Counted from the stretch's first letter, positions 26,141 through 37,171 are shown. The stretch: 64,000 nucleotides of DNA from an uncultured Tateyamaria sp. (GCF_947497045.1 NZ_CANMEU010000005.1:124001-188000); one strand, 5' to 3'. Numbers and translations: made by a program. The notes: a model not told the origin generated them from the letters alone.

Positions 26141-26908
26141 TCAGGTCGCGATATCCGTGCTCCAGTTCTGGAAGGTTTCGGCCTCTTCGGCCAGAGGGGC
26201 GGTATCGGTTCCTCCGATCAGAAGGAACCCGAAACCGGGCGTGTTCCAGCGCGCGATGTCCAACCCTTCGGCCTGGGCCATGTTGATCGGTTGGGAGTCC
26301 GGTCCTGCCGGCAGGATGCACAGGGCCACAGGCGTCCCGTCATCGCGCAGATAGGCGATCTGGATCAGCGGCTTGCCTTTGAAGCCCAGCACCTGTGCAC
26401 GTTTGAACGTCAGTCCTTCGGTCTGTGGAATGGCGGTCAGATCAAGGCCAAGTGCGTCCGACACTGTCGCAAGCTGTAGTGTGGCTTCCTCTGCACTGGG
26501 GTCCGCCACGTTGAGCGTCGCCGTGGTATAAAGCGCCTGATAGCTGGCAACGAAGGACACCCACCCGCGTTGGGCGGGTTCGGGTGTGCCAAAGCCGGTG
26601 AACATAGCGACGGCAAAACCTGCCGCAATACCGGTGCCGAATGTGCTTACACCCCAGCCCCAGCCAAAACGGGATTTTGGAGCGTTCGCAACAGGTGTTT
26701 CGAACACAGGCGGTTCAGGGACCGTGTTCAGCAATCTGGCATAGGCATCCGTGATCGCACCCATTGGGATGTCGAGCTCGGCCAGGCGTTCGCCCAACGC
26801 CTCGTCTGTTTCCAGCGCTGCATCAATGGCAGCGTGCAAGACATCTTCCGCCTCTCCGTCAAGATAGGCGGTCAGATCCTCGTCACTGAAGTGGGTTCTG
26901 TCAGTCAT
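26141..26908 (-). CDS. Anti-sigma factor, membrane-bound
   Basis: The 255-residue protein begins with a short cytoplasmic domain (FSDEDLTAYLDGEAEDVLHAAIDAAL, resembling anti-sigma factor N-termini). One membrane segment follows near residues 88-107 (STFGTGIAAGFAVAMFTGFG) and then a periplasmic domain. There is no HxxxCxxC zinc motif, so it is not a ZAS type. It overlaps the ECF sigma gene by 4 bases (ATGA), the usual layout for a sigma/anti-sigma pair. The signal sensed is unknown. Confidence 0.82.
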   Translation of the reverse strand: MTDRTHFSDEDLTAYLDGEAEDVLHAAIDAALETDEALGERLAELDIPMGAITDAYARLLNTVPEPPVFETPVANAPKSRFGWGWGVSTFGTGIAAGFAVAMFTGFGTPEPAQRGWVSFVASYQALYTTATLNVADPSAEEATLQLATVSDALGLDLTAIPQTEGLTFKRAQVLGFKGKPLIQIAYLRDDGTPVALCILPAGPDSQPINMAQAEGLDIARWNTPGFGFLLIGGTDTAPLAEEAETFQNWSTDIAT

Positions 26909-27435
26909 TTTGCATCTACCTGCACATCTGCCAGTTGGGCACTCAGACGCTTGCGCGCCCCTGCCAGCCGACTCATCACTGTGCCTATCGGTATCTCCAT
27001 AATCTCAGCGGCTTCTTTATAGCTGAACCCCTCGACATAGACGAGAACCACGGACTGGCGCTGCGCTTCAGGCAAGGCATTCACCTTGTTCAACACGTCA
27101 CGGGCCAGAATATTCGTTTCTGCACCAGGAGTTTTATCCGGCAGGTCAATTTCTTCGACGGGGACAAGGCCGCCGCCGGTGCGCACCTTGCGCGATCGCA
27201 GCTCGTTCAGCCAAATCCGTTGGGTCATTCGAAACAGCCAGCGGTCCAGATGTGTGCCGGGTTCGAACTGATCCGACTTGTCCAGCGCGCGCATACATGC
27301 GGTCTGCACCAGATCATCGGCCCAGTCGCGCCGTCCCGTCAATGACAGCGCATAACGCCACAGCCGCGGGTAGACCGCCGACATACCATCGCGTACTTCG
27401 TTTGAGGCAATTTGTGCAAAGCTGGAAATTGGCAT
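26905..27435 (-). CDS. ECF-type RNA polymerase sigma factor
   Basis: This is a 176-residue sigma-70 family factor with only regions 2 and 4. Region 2 contains LWRYALSLTGRRDWADDLVQTACMRAL; region 4 contains LPEAQRQSVVLVYVEGFSYKEAAEIMEIPIGTVMSRLAGARKRL with the helix-turn-helix. The ATG at 27435 has CAGGA upstream; a GTG ten codons earlier is possible. It is transcribed with the membrane anti-sigma gene. A candidate ECF-type promoter is seen upstream, which would allow autoregulation. Confidence 0.92.
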   Translation of the reverse strand: MPISSFAQIASNEVRDGMSAVYPRLWRYALSLTGRRDWADDLVQTACMRALDKSDQFEPGTHLDRWLFRMTQRIWLNELRSRKVRTGGGLVPVEEIDLPDKTPGAETNILARDVLNKVNALPEAQRQSVVLVYVEGFSYKEAAEIMEIPIGTVMSRLAGARKRLSAQLADVQVDAK

Positions 27436-27486
27436 CGTCCTGACCGTCAAAAATAATGTTTGCACAAGATCACGAACTGCGCCGGA

Positions 27487-27513
27487 CAGACAATGAAATA
27501 TTCTGACATTCCC
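27487..27513 (-). promoter_or_regulatory. Candidate ECF-type promoter of the sigma gene
   Basis: On the minus strand, GGAAT (in GGGAATGTC) is separated by 16 bases from GTCTG, about 52 bases before the sigma-factor ATG. GGAA-n16-GTC/TCT elements are typical of ECF sigma autoregulated promoters. It is a short motif and could occur by chance. Confidence 0.35.
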
Positions 27514-27544
27514 TTGAGGAGTGCCAGGTTTAACCTGATCCGAT

Positions 27545-28483
27545 CTAAATCCAACGCATCCGGCGCAAAACCCAGATCGCGGTGGCGGTCAAGATAACCA
27601 ACCCGGCGCAAAGGGCTGCAAAGGCCCATGGCACGTCCACACCCGGCATGCCCGCCACGTTCACCCCGAACAGGCCCGTCAAAAAGCCCAACGGCAGAAA
27701 TACCGCCGCGACAATGGACAGGACATAGCCGTTACGCCCCTGTGCCAGAGCGGCCTGGGCGGTGTGATGGTCCTGCACTGCCGTCATCCGCGCGATCAGG
27801 GCCTCCAGTTCTTCAACCGCCAGCTTGGCAAGGTTCGTGTGTTCCCTCAGCCGCGCCCTCTGACCCTGGGACATCATCGCAGTGTCCGTTGCAAGCAACG
27901 CCATCAGTGCATCGCGTTGCGGCCCAAGATAGCGGCGCAGCCGGATCGCCATGCGCCGTTCCTCGACCAGTTCGGCGGGCAGGGGGGCAGCATCGTCGTG
28001 CATCGTATCCTCAAGCGCGTCGATCCGTTCGGCCAGATCAAACACGGTGTCACGCACCCGCCCCATCAGCCCTGCGGTCAGCGCGCCGACAAATCCCATC
28101 GGCGTCGTGGGGGCCTGGCCCGCCTCGGCCCGTTCCCGGATTTCGTTCAGTGCAAAGATGCGTCGCATCCGCACCGTCACTACCATTGAACGTGTCACCC
28201 ATATGCGCACTGCCACCATCCGGTCGGCAGGCCCATCCGAGTTCAGGTTCACGCCCCGCAGGTTCAGGATCAGCCCGTCGCCGTACATATCCGCGCGGGG
28301 CCGTGTTTCAGGGGCCGTCAGGGCGGCAGCTGGAATATCAGGCACGTGATCTGCCAGAAATTCAGGCAGGTCCGGGTCACTCAGGTCAAAGTGCCACCAA
28401 CGATACCCATCGCCCAAGGGGCGGTCCGCAACAGGTGGTAGGGCGGTGCCATCGGGTGTAATATCAAAGACGCATATCGGCAT
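27545..28483 (-). CDS. zntB: CorA/ZntB-family divalent cation transporter
   Basis: The 312-residue protein has a long cytoplasmic N-terminal domain with coiled helices (about residues 110-250). Two C-terminal membrane helices follow (NGYVLSIVAAVFLPLGFLTGLFG and WAFAALCAGLVILTATAIWVL). The pore signature between them is GVN (LFGVNVAGMPG) instead of the usual GMN of CorA; variation at that place is known for ZntB-like members. ZntB moves zinc across the inner membrane. The first residues MPICVFDITPDG also fit. It precedes the FadH-like gene's 3' end by 30 bases in tandem. Confidence 0.85.
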   Translation of the reverse strand: MPICVFDITPDGTALPPVADRPLGDGYRWWHFDLSDPDLPEFLADHVPDIPAAALTAPETRPRADMYGDGLILNLRGVNLNSDGPADRMVAVRIWVTRSMVVTVRMRRIFALNEIRERAEAGQAPTTPMGFVGALTAGLMGRVRDTVFDLAERIDALEDTMHDDAAPLPAELVEERRMAIRLRRYLGPQRDALMALLATDTAMMSQGQRARLREHTNLAKLAVEELEALIARMTAVQDHHTAQAALAQGRNGYVLSIVAAVFLPLGFLTGLFGVNVAGMPGVDVPWAFAALCAGLVILTATAIWVLRRMRWI

Positions 28484-28512
28484 GGTGCGACGCTAGCGCC
28501 CGTGCGCGACCT

Positions 28513-30549
<2,037 letters not shown>

Positions 30550-30602
30550 CTAACAGAATGGGTCGAACACATTTGCACTTGGTTTCGAGCATAGGGCAGG
30601 TG

Positions 30603-31106
30603 ATGTCACGTGCAACGCGGCGTCATGGGAAAGGTCTGAAATTGATCAAAGTGCGCGAGATGACTGAGGGGGAGGCGGACACCCTGGGGGCGATCCTGTT
30701 CGAGGCGATCCATCATGGGCCCCCCGAATATTCCCAAGCGCAGCGCATGGCGTGGGCACCAAAGCCCCCCACAGGACCGGCATGGGTGGCGCGTCTGGCC
30801 GCGCAACACGTGTGGGTCGCAGCCCGAAGGTCAGATGCGTTGGGGTTCCTCACGCTGGATGAGGCCGGATATATCGACCTTGCCTTTGTGCGATCTGATG
30901 CGCAGCGTCAGGGTATTTTCGCAGCATTGTATCGTCAGGCGGAGGATGTCGCCCGCGCTTTGGGCATGGCGTCGCTGCACACCCATGCCAGCCTGACCGC
31001 ACAGCCTGCATTTGCGCGTCAGGGCTTTCATGTTACCCAACACGAAACAGTTGAACGGTCGGGGCAGTCCCTGCGCCGTGCCGAGATGGAAAAGGCTCTC
31101 ACATGA
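30603..31106 (+). CDS. GNAT-family N-acetyltransferase
   Basis: This is a small acetyltransferase (167 residues). The acetyl-CoA binding region is [27 protein letters not shown], followed by [19 protein letters not shown] as in other GNATs. The start is uncertain: ATG at 30603 has AGGG six bases upstream, while a TTG at 30642 ([13 protein letters not shown]) would give the more typical N-terminus and has AAAGG. The stop overlaps rppH by 4 bases. Substrate is unknown. Confidence 0.8.
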   Translation: MSRATRRHGKGLKLIKVREMTEGEADTLGAILFEAIHHGPPEYSQAQRMAWAPKPPTGPAWVARLAAQHVWVAARRSDALGFLTLDEAGYIDLAFVRSDAQRQGIFAALYRQAEDVARALGMASLHTHASLTAQPAFARQGFHVTQHETVERSGQSLRRAEMEKALT

Positions 31107-31591
31107 CCGCTGACGAGATTGCAAAGCTGCCGTATCGCAAGAATGTGGGCGTGATGGTGCTAAACGCGGATGGGCACGTATGGGTCGGGCAGCGCCTTGA
31201 CCGCCGCGCCAGTCAGGACGCCTGGCAAATGCCGCAAGGGGGTATCGACAAGGGCGAACAACCGCGTGATGCGGCCCTGCGCGAGTTGGAAGAAGAGACG
31301 GGGATCACCCCGGATCTGATCGAGATCGTGGCCGAGACGGATGGTTGGATCAAATACGATCTGCCCACCGATTTGATTTCCAAGCTGTGGAAGGGCCGAT
31401 TTCGCGGTCAAAAGCAAAAGTGGTTTCTGATGCGCTATGCCGGGACGGATGCACAAGTGAACATCGCAACGGATGAGCCCGAATTTTCCAGCTGGAAATG
31501 GCTGGCACCCGACGCGCTGCCCGATGCCATCGTCCCGTTCAAACGCGATGTCTATGTCCGCGTTCTGGCGGCATTCGAGGCGCATCTGTGA
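31103..31591 (+). CDS. rppH: RNA pyrophosphohydrolase
   Basis: RppH removes pyrophosphate from the 5' end of mRNA and so triggers RNase E decay. The Nudix box [20 protein letters not shown] is at about residues 46-65 and continues TGI. The segments [20 protein letters not shown] and KWFLMRYAG fit the RppH family. At 162 residues it is full length. It overlaps the GNAT gene upstream and the next gene downstream, each by 4 bases. Confidence 0.95.
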   Translation: MTADEIAKLPYRKNVGVMVLNADGHVWVGQRLDRRASQDAWQMPQGGIDKGEQPRDAALRELEEETGITPDLIEIVAETDGWIKYDLPTDLISKLWKGRFRGQKQKWFLMRYAGTDAQVNIATDEPEFSSWKWLAPDALPDAIVPFKRDVYVRVLAAFEAHL

Positions 31592-32076
31592 TCCGGCTGC
31601 TGTTCGCCTGTTTCGCAGCGCTCGCCCCTGTGTCCGCAGTGGCGCTGTCCTGCGTGCCATATGGGGTCAGTGACGCCTATCTTGCAGCGGCCCAATCCGA
31701 CGCAGGCTATGTGCCGGTGATCGGAACGCTGACCTTTGATGCGACGCTGCTGCCCGAGGTCGATTGGGAGTCCCGGCAAGAGGCACCGCAGGAGACTTTA
31801 TTGCCCGCACGGTTTAGTGGCGAGGCGCTCAGCGTGCGGGGTATTCGCACAGCCTTCGAGACGGATGTAGTGTTGAAGGTGCAGTGTATCGGTCCCTGGT
31901 GCCCATCGGCAATACCGGGGCGCATGCTTGGCTTCCTGCGCAAGGCAACGCAGTCTTATGTGCTCAGCATCAATGCGTGTGACGGTTTTTGGTTCGGTGA
32001 TCCGACCAAAGAACAGGTCACGGAGCTATCCGACTGTATGGCCGGACTTACCTGCACAGGCTGGCAGGATCGTTAG
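31588..32076 (+). CDS. Secreted protein of unknown function
   Basis: A 162-residue protein begins with GTG overlapping the rppH stop (GTGA). It has a signal peptide ([21 protein letters not shown]) and several cysteines ([35 protein letters not shown]) that should form disulfides in the periplasm. I recognise no domain. The end converges with a minus-strand acetyltransferase gene with a 4-base overlap. Coupling to rppH may be incidental. Confidence 0.72.
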   Translation: MIRLLFACFAALAPVSAVALSCVPYGVSDAYLAAAQSDAGYVPVIGTLTFDATLLPEVDWESRQEAPQETLLPARFSGEALSVRGIRTAFETDVVLKVQCIGPWCPSAIPGRMLGFLRKATQSYVLSINACDGFWFGDPTKEQVTELSDCMAGLTCTGWQDR

Positions 32077-32663
32077 GGATCAAAGATCGGGATGTGCGGT
32101 CCAAGGGTGCGGTCATACTCATGGGCAATGCGCGGATCATCTGCAATCTCGACCCGCTGGCGTGTGGGCTTGAACCCCGAGCGGCGATAGAACCCCAAGG
32201 CCTGCGGGCTGTCGAGGGTGCAGGTATGCAGGTGAAACCGCTTGGCCCCGCCCTCAAAGGCAAGCGCAATGGCGCGGTCCATCAGATATGCACCCGCCCC
32301 GGCCCCGATCAGTGTCGAGGTCAGCCCGAAATAGGTCAATTCACACTCCCCCTCGACACGGAAATCCAGTTCGAGCAAGGCTTCGGCCTGACCGTCCCTT
32401 TCCAAAGCGTAAATATGCACATCCGGGTCACGCAGGATGGTATCCAGTGCCTTGTCACTGAGCAAGGTGCGCCCGAACCACAGCCAATCCTGCCCCACCC
32501 GTTTGAACAGATCACGGTAGGTGGGCACGTCAGGGTCAAGGCGGATGAACGCAAGACCCTCGGGCCGTGTTGCACCCCGTAGTTGGGGTGCGTGCATCTC
32601 CAGATCGGTGACAATCGTCGCGATCTTGCCGTGCGGCACATCGTGAAATCCGTCACTCAGCAT
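32073..32663 (-). CDS. GNAT-family N-acetyltransferase
   Basis: The 196-residue protein is a GNAT: the region ELTYFGLTSTLIGAGAGAYLMDRAIALAFEGG gives the acetyl-CoA loop and is followed by RFHLHTCTLDSPQALGFYRRSGFKP, typical of the C-terminal part. It is downstream of the adenosine-kinase gene on the same strand with a 57-base gap. Substrate is unknown. Confidence 0.82.
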   Translation of the reverse strand: MLSDGFHDVPHGKIATIVTDLEMHAPQLRGATRPEGLAFIRLDPDVPTYRDLFKRVGQDWLWFGRTLLSDKALDTILRDPDVHIYALERDGQAEALLELDFRVEGECELTYFGLTSTLIGAGAGAYLMDRAIALAFEGGAKRFHLHTCTLDSPQALGFYRRSGFKPTRQRVEIADDPRIAHEYDRTLGPHIPIFDP

Positions 32664-32720
32664 GGCTTCATTGTTCCCAAGATGCTCAAAATCGGACCGT
32701 GCAGCACATGCAGGGCCGGA

Positions 32721-33710
32721 TCATTCCAATCCGGCCTGGGCAAATTGCTGTTTCATGTCCGCCTCGGGGCGCGGGCCGATATGGCTGATGACCTCGGCCG
32801 CACACAGGTTGCCCATGCGCCCACAGGTTTCCAGATCACGGCCTGTGGACAGCCCGTAAATGAAGCCGGCCGCAAACTGATCGCCCGCCCCTGTCGCATC
32901 CACCGGAGTGACCTTGTTGACTGCAATGTCATGGCGCTGACCGTTCCCGATGATCGTGACCCCATCGCCTGACCGGGTACAGACCATCAGATCAATCATA
33001 TCTGCGGTCCTGGCCATGGCGGCCTCAAGGTCGTCGGTTTCAAACAGGGATTTGATCTCGTGTTCGTTGCCGATCACGTAGTCCAATTCGTTCTCGATCA
33101 TGTCGAGGAAATCGGCACGGTGGCGATCTACGCAGAACGGGTCGGAAATTGCGATGCCCGCCTTGCCGCCCGCGGCGCGGGTCAGGCGCGATGCCTGGCG
33201 GAACGCTTCTTTGCCATGGTCTTTGTCAAACAGATAGCCCTCAAGGAACATCATCTCGGCACCGGAGGCGACGTCATCCGGTACATCACCCGGCCCAAGT
33301 TCGGTCGAAATGCCCAGATAGGTATTCAGCGAACGTTCCCCATCCGGGGTCACAAAGATCATACAACGCGAGGTCGGCAACTCGCCACCTGACACCGGCA
33401 CATTCACAAAGTCCGTGCCGCTGTCCTGCATGGATTTCGCATAAAATGACCCCAGGCTGTCATCGCGCACCCGGCCAATGAACGCCGTGGGCAGCCCAAG
33501 TGCACCCACGCCCGCGATGGTGTTGGCCACAGCCCCACCCGGCGTCTGCAGCCGGTCTTTCATCGCGCCATACAGGACCTCACCCCGGTCCCGTTCGATC
33601 AGTTGCATGATCCCTTTTTCAATTCCCATTAGGTCCAGAAAGGAGTCGTCGGCATGCGAAATCACGTCAACAACGGCGTTGCCGATGCCGACCAGCTTGT
33701 ACTTGGTCAT
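32721..33710 (-). CDS. Adenosine kinase-like PfkB-family carbohydrate kinase
   Basis: The 329-residue protein belongs to the ribokinase/PfkB family. It begins KYKLVGIGNAVVDVISHADD, has the substrate motif TPGGAVANTIAGVGALGLP and the catalytic anion-hole signature DATGAGDQFAAGFIYGL. This branch in alphaproteobacteria is annotated as adenosine kinase, phosphorylating adenosine to AMP in purine salvage. It overlaps the end of nth by 4 bases (ATGA), so both are probably transcribed together. Exact substrate is inferred from the family. Confidence 0.88.
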   Translation of the reverse strand: MTKYKLVGIGNAVVDVISHADDSFLDLMGIEKGIMQLIERDRGEVLYGAMKDRLQTPGGAVANTIAGVGALGLPTAFIGRVRDDSLGSFYAKSMQDSGTDFVNVPVSGGELPTSRCMIFVTPDGERSLNTYLGISTELGPGDVPDDVASGAEMMFLEGYLFDKDHGKEAFRQASRLTRAAGGKAGIAISDPFCVDRHRADFLDMIENELDYVIGNEHEIKSLFETDDLEAAMARTADMIDLMVCTRSGDGVTIIGNGQRHDIAVNKVTPVDATGAGDQFAAGFIYGLSTGRDLETCGRMGNLCAAEVISHIGPRPEADMKQQFAQAGLE

Positions 33711-34351
33711 TCAGTTTTATCCTCAAATGGGCAGAGATCGCGGATGATGCAGGTGGGGCACTGCGGCTTGCGCGCCTTGCAGTGATAGCGCCCGTGCAGG
33801 ATCATCCAGTGATGGGCGTGCAGCTGAAAATCAGCCGGAATGTGGTCTTCAATGGCGCGCTCGACCGCCTCGACGGTTTTGCCCGGTGCGATACCGGTGC
33901 GATTACCAAGCCGGAAGATATGGGTGTCCACGGCCTGCGCGGGGTACTGCCACCACATGTTCAGCACCACATTGGCCGTTTTCCGCCCCACACCGGGCAA
34001 TGATTGCAGGGCCGCGCGCGAGTTGGGAACGACGCCATCGAAATCATCGACGAGGATCTGCGACAGCTTGATCACGTTCTTGGCCTTTTGGCGGAACAGG
34101 CCGATGGTCTTGATATGCTCGGTCAGCCCGTCGATCCCGAGATCGAGCATTTTTTGCGGCGTGTCCGCAATCGCGAACAGCGCCCGCGTGGCCTTGTTCA
34201 CCCCTGCGTCAGTGGCTTGGGCCGACAGGGCGACCGCAACAACAAGGGTGTAGACATTCACATGCTCCAGCTCCCCTTTGGGTTCGGGGTCTGCGTCCTG
34301 AAAGCGGGTAAAGATCGCGCGGATCGTGTGATAGTCGAGTTGCCTGGCCAT
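33707..34351 (-). CDS. nth: Endonuclease III (DNA glycosylase/AP lyase)
   Basis: Nth removes oxidised pyrimidines in base-excision repair. It has the helix-hairpin-helix LPGVGRKTANVVL with the catalytic Lys, the catalytic Asp in AVDTHIFRLGNRTG, and the C-terminal 4Fe-4S cysteines in the pattern C-x6-C-x2-C-x5-C (CKARKPQC PTC IIRDLC). The ATG at 34351 (MARQLDYH) gives 214 residues, the usual size; the open frame extends upstream to 34438 but that part is not conserved-looking. The 5' ~200 bases and upstream DNA are repeated at 56532-56796. Confidence 0.95.
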   Translation of the reverse strand: MARQLDYHTIRAIFTRFQDADPEPKGELEHVNVYTLVVAVALSAQATDAGVNKATRALFAIADTPQKMLDLGIDGLTEHIKTIGLFRQKAKNVIKLSQILVDDFDGVVPNSRAALQSLPGVGRKTANVVLNMWWQYPAQAVDTHIFRLGNRTGIAPGKTVEAVERAIEDHIPADFQLHAHHWMILHGRYHCKARKPQCPTCIIRDLCPFEDKTE

Positions 34352-34424
34352 GGAAGGGAGGTATGGGGGAAGTTGATGTGGGGGGCAAGGTGTGGGGTGC
34401 CATGACGCGGAGGCGGCGAAGGGT
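34153..34424. repeat. Direct repeat copy A: nth 5' end plus upstream DNA
   Basis: This 272-base stretch contains the first ~66 codons of nth and ~73 bases beyond its start. It recurs in the same orientation at 56532-56796 with about 9 substitutions and one 7-base gap, so about 96% identity over the aligned part. The two copies flank about 22.1 kb. This copy belongs to the intact gene. Confidence 0.93.
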
Positions 34425-34541
34425 TGGGAATAGTCCAAGCTGCGTACTTGAATTTCCTGCTACATGTGCTCACAGCACGAAAACCAGCCTTTCGTGATAT
34501 CGCAGCGGGACTTTTTTGCCCGAATGCACCGGGGGGCGGGC

Positions 34542-35345
34542 CTAAGTGATGCGGGCAGAGTGCCAGACGTTTTTGATGTTCAGATAATTGTCGAGCCCCT
34601 CTGTCCCACCTTCACGACCGTAACCGCTGGATTCCACGCCTCCGAACGGGGTTTTGGGCATGGACGCCTCCAAGGTATTGATCGCCAGGTTCTCCACTTC
34701 AACTTCATCGACCATACGATCAATGCAATCTGCCCGATTGGTAAATGCGTAGCCAGCAGGGCCGTAAGGCACGGAATTGGCCTGTGAAATAGCGTGATCC
34801 AGGGAACTGACAGGAAAAAGGTTCTTCTTGCATGATCCGCGCGGTGTCCGGGACGCTCAATAGAACTGTTGGCTGGAAAAAGTACCCCTTGTCGCCATGG
34901 CCCGCCCCGCCCGTTACGACGGTGGCCCCTTTCGCGCGCGCATCTTCAACCAGTTCAGTTAAGATGGACACTCGCCGATCACTGGAGGTCGGGCCCATTT
35001 CCACGCCGTCGTCCATACCATTTCCAACCACGGTTGCTTTGGCATGTTCAATGAAGCCCGCAGCATAGTCGTCAAAATGCTCTCTTGCGCAAAGAACCGG
35101 GTGGGCGACATGCAGACCTGTCCGGCATTGCGCATTTTACGGACGGCACCGGAGATAGCGGCGGTTTGCACGCCCGCGTCCCATTCAAAGAATTCCGCAC
35201 CGCGAATGACTTCCAGCCGCGCCTGAGCAATGGGCTTGCCTTGTTCCAGCGTGATGGAGGTCGCGATTTCCTCCTGCCGGTTACGTATCAATCGGGCGGC
35301 ACGCAGGATTGTATCGGAACGCTCGCGTGGCGATGTCCTGCCCCT
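34542..35345 (-). pseudogene. Decayed aldehyde dehydrogenase (succinate-semialdehyde dehydrogenase type)
   Basis: Three minus-strand frames together spell parts of an aldehyde dehydrogenase. A fragment containing ILRAARLIRNRQEEIATSIT and EQGKPIAQARLEVIRGAEFF is followed directly by VRKMRNAGQVCMSPTRFF, with the middle NAD-binding part missing. A second frame gives DDGVEMGPTSSDRRV through YFFQPTVL. A third frame gives the C-terminus ASMPKTPFGGVESSGYGREG ending at a TAG. At least two frameshifts, an internal deletion and a lost N-terminus mean it cannot make an enzyme. The catalytic Cys (AGQVC) is preserved in the remnant. It lies at the left edge of the nth-flanked island. Confidence 0.85.
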
Positions 35346-35411
35346 AGATCACCCGCCACCGCATCGTGCTTCAAACGAATTGGATGAACATTGGCATCAG
35401 TTTGAGGAATA

Positions 35412-36362
35412 TCAGACGTGTCGGGTCTGCGCCGCGATGTGTAACGCGGCCTTAAACGCGCGCCCGGCAGGCGAAAGATCATCGTTGCCCCTTAGCGAGA
35501 CACCAATCGGGCCATGGCCAAACGGGACCTGCCAATCAAGCTGTGCCAGATGGCCGTTCTGAACGTCGTGTGACACCACCTCTGCCGGCATCAATCCAAT
35601 CAGATCGCGCGATTGCAACAGCGCGCGATTGCTGAGGTACGAGACGCTTTCGATGGACACCGCCGGCACGTATTGCTGCTGCGCCACAAAGAAGTGATCA
35701 ATCTGCCGCCTAAGGGTGGTTTCCAATGGGGGCAATATCCAACCGAACGGCTTGGCCTGAGGAAAGCTGATCCCGGTTTTCCCAGCCAGGGGATGGTCAG
35801 GCCCGACAACGGCGAGAATGTGATCCTCAAACAGTTTTTCCTGACGCAGCTTGTTGCGATGGCGATGTGAGGGAAGCCGCCCGACCACCATGTCGATCTC
35901 GCCCGATAGAAGGCCCGGCATCAGCACTTCATTGGTTCCTTCGCTGATCTTGATTGCGACGTTCGGGCGTTCCGCCAACACGAGCTCAATCGCCTTTGGC
36001 AACAGGCTCGTCGAGGCGGCCAGCAACGTGCCCACCACCACGCGACCTGCGTTACCTTCGCTCAGGTCATCGAGTTCCTGTGCGGCATTCGAAATTTGCG
36101 CGAATATCAATTTGCCATGCCGGATCAGCGTTTCCCCAAAGACCGTCGGCACGACGCCGCGGTTGGTCCGCTCAAACAGCTTCACCTCAAAATCCAGTTC
36201 GAGGTCCTGTATCATCTTGGTCGCCGCTGGTTGCGAGATGCCCAAAGACCGGGCCGCATTCTGTATGCTGCCATGGGCACCGACCGCGACCAGCAAACGC
36301 AACTGCCTCAGCTTTAGTCGGGTCAGAGCGCGGTCGACAATGCGGCTGTGACGATCGATCAT
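35412..36362 (-). CDS. LysR-family transcriptional regulator
   Basis: The 316-residue regulator has an N-terminal helix-turn-helix (LRQLRLLVAVGAHGSIQNAA; SQPAATKMIQDLE) and a LysR ligand-binding domain (VVVGTLLAASTSLLPKAI; ISEGTNEVLMPGLLSGEIDM). It overlaps the aspartate-dehydrogenase-like gene by 4 bases (ATGA), so they are one transcript. An inverted repeat in the divergent promoter (37152-37171) is a likely binding site, giving control of both arms. The effector is unknown but should be the compound handled by the dioxygenase-like/TRAP arm. Confidence 0.92.
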   Translation of the reverse strand: MIDRHSRIVDRALTRLKLRQLRLLVAVGAHGSIQNAARSLGISQPAATKMIQDLELDFEVKLFERTNRGVVPTVFGETLIRHGKLIFAQISNAAQELDDLSEGNAGRVVVGTLLAASTSLLPKAIELVLAERPNVAIKISEGTNEVLMPGLLSGEIDMVVGRLPSHRHRNKLRQEKLFEDHILAVVGPDHPLAGKTGISFPQAKPFGWILPPLETTLRRQIDHFFVAQQQYVPAVSIESVSYLSNRALLQSRDLIGLMPAEVVSHDVQNGHLAQLDWQVPFGHGPIGVSLRGNDDLSPAGRAFKAALHIAAQTRHV

Positions 36363-37135
36363 AGGACGATGCTTTGCTCAAGTTGGTTGACCTTGCTGAC
36401 CACGCTCATCGCGGCAAGCGCGGACGAGCGTGGGTTATCGGGAAGAGAATGGCCGCTGATCTGGAAGCTGAACTGGCCAAAGTCGCCTTGCGCCGTCACC
36501 TCGTGGATGTTTTGCCCAATGCTTGCATCTGCGATCAACCGAACTTGTGTGTCATCAAATCCAAGTCCCGCTAATGCAACAGCCGCCGCGACATTGGCAT
36601 TTTTAGGGTATTCCAGCGCAGCAGCCCGCGCGGATCCTTCAAAATGCACCGCTGCGCCCTCAATCATGCCGTCCAGATCCAGCTTTACCTCTGCGGGTGA
36701 TCCTTTCCATCCCCTGGGTGGCTTGCGGCCTGTATATGTCACCGAGGTCAGCTTTCCTGCGCGCGCGGCACTGAGACAATCCAATGCGCCGATGGCGCCA
36801 CTGGCCAAATGCAACTTTGACCCGCCATCCCTGGCTGCCTGTGCCAGAGCGGTTTCGATCTTTGTGTCAGCCAGTGCACCAAGCGATACGGTGATCAGGT
36901 TCAGGCCCCGCGCCAGGATCTGCGGGCCGTAGGTCGCCAGTGCCTCATGCCCGGCGCAATCAATCACTATGTCCAGATCCGTAGGAAGCGCCGAAACTGA
37001 CCCGACCTCCAAACTGGTGCCTGATGACACATGGTCAGGACGCAGCAACACCGCCCCTATTTCATGCCCGTGGGCCTTAAGGGCCGCCCAAGCATAGCGC
37101 GCGATGGCACCTTTTCCGATAAATCCAATTTTCAT
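36359..37135 (-). CDS. nadX: L-aspartate dehydrogenase-like protein
   Basis: The 258-residue protein starts with a Rossmann motif (MKIGFIGKGAIARYAWAAL) and has the DUF108/aspartate dehydrogenase catalytic segment SGAIGALDCLSAARAG, the strand YTGRKPPRGW and the conserved YPKNANVAAAVALAGLGFD. The family oxidises L-aspartate to iminoaspartate with NAD(P), either for NAD synthesis or amino acid breakdown. No nadA or nadC is near, so a catabolic role, perhaps on another amine, is more likely here. It diverges from the DapA-family gene, with 144 bases between them. Confidence 0.85.
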   Translation of the reverse strand: MKIGFIGKGAIARYAWAALKAHGHEIGAVLLRPDHVSSGTSLEVGSVSALPTDLDIVIDCAGHEALATYGPQILARGLNLITVSLGALADTKIETALAQAARDGGSKLHLASGAIGALDCLSAARAGKLTSVTYTGRKPPRGWKGSPAEVKLDLDGMIEGAAVHFEGSARAAALEYPKNANVAAAVALAGLGFDDTQVRLIADASIGQNIHEVTAQGDFGQFSFQISGHSLPDNPRSSALAAMSVVSKVNQLEQSIVL

Positions 37136-37151
37136 TCGGGAATTCTAGGTC

Positions 37152-37171
37152 ATTCCACCCATCTCTGGAAT
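37152..37171. promoter_or_regulatory. Candidate LysR operator in the divergent promoter
   Basis: ATTCCA (37152-37157) and TGGAAT (37166-37171) form a perfect inverted repeat with an 8-base spacer, containing a T-N11-A type LysR core. It lies 17-36 bases upstream of the aspartate-dehydrogenase-like gene and ~109 bases upstream of the DapA-family gene. The AT-rich run that follows (37190-37205) may be the promoter for the right arm. Confidence 0.45.

Noticed and set aside
27240-27270. GGGTTCGAA motif resembling a tRNA T-loop
   Set aside because: Lies inside the ECF sigma gene and no acceptor, D or anticodon stems can be folded around it.
35288-35482. Small minus-strand frame between the dehydrogenase remnant and the LysR gene
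   Set aside because: Out of frame with the remnant and without any recognisable motif; best explained as decayed DNA.
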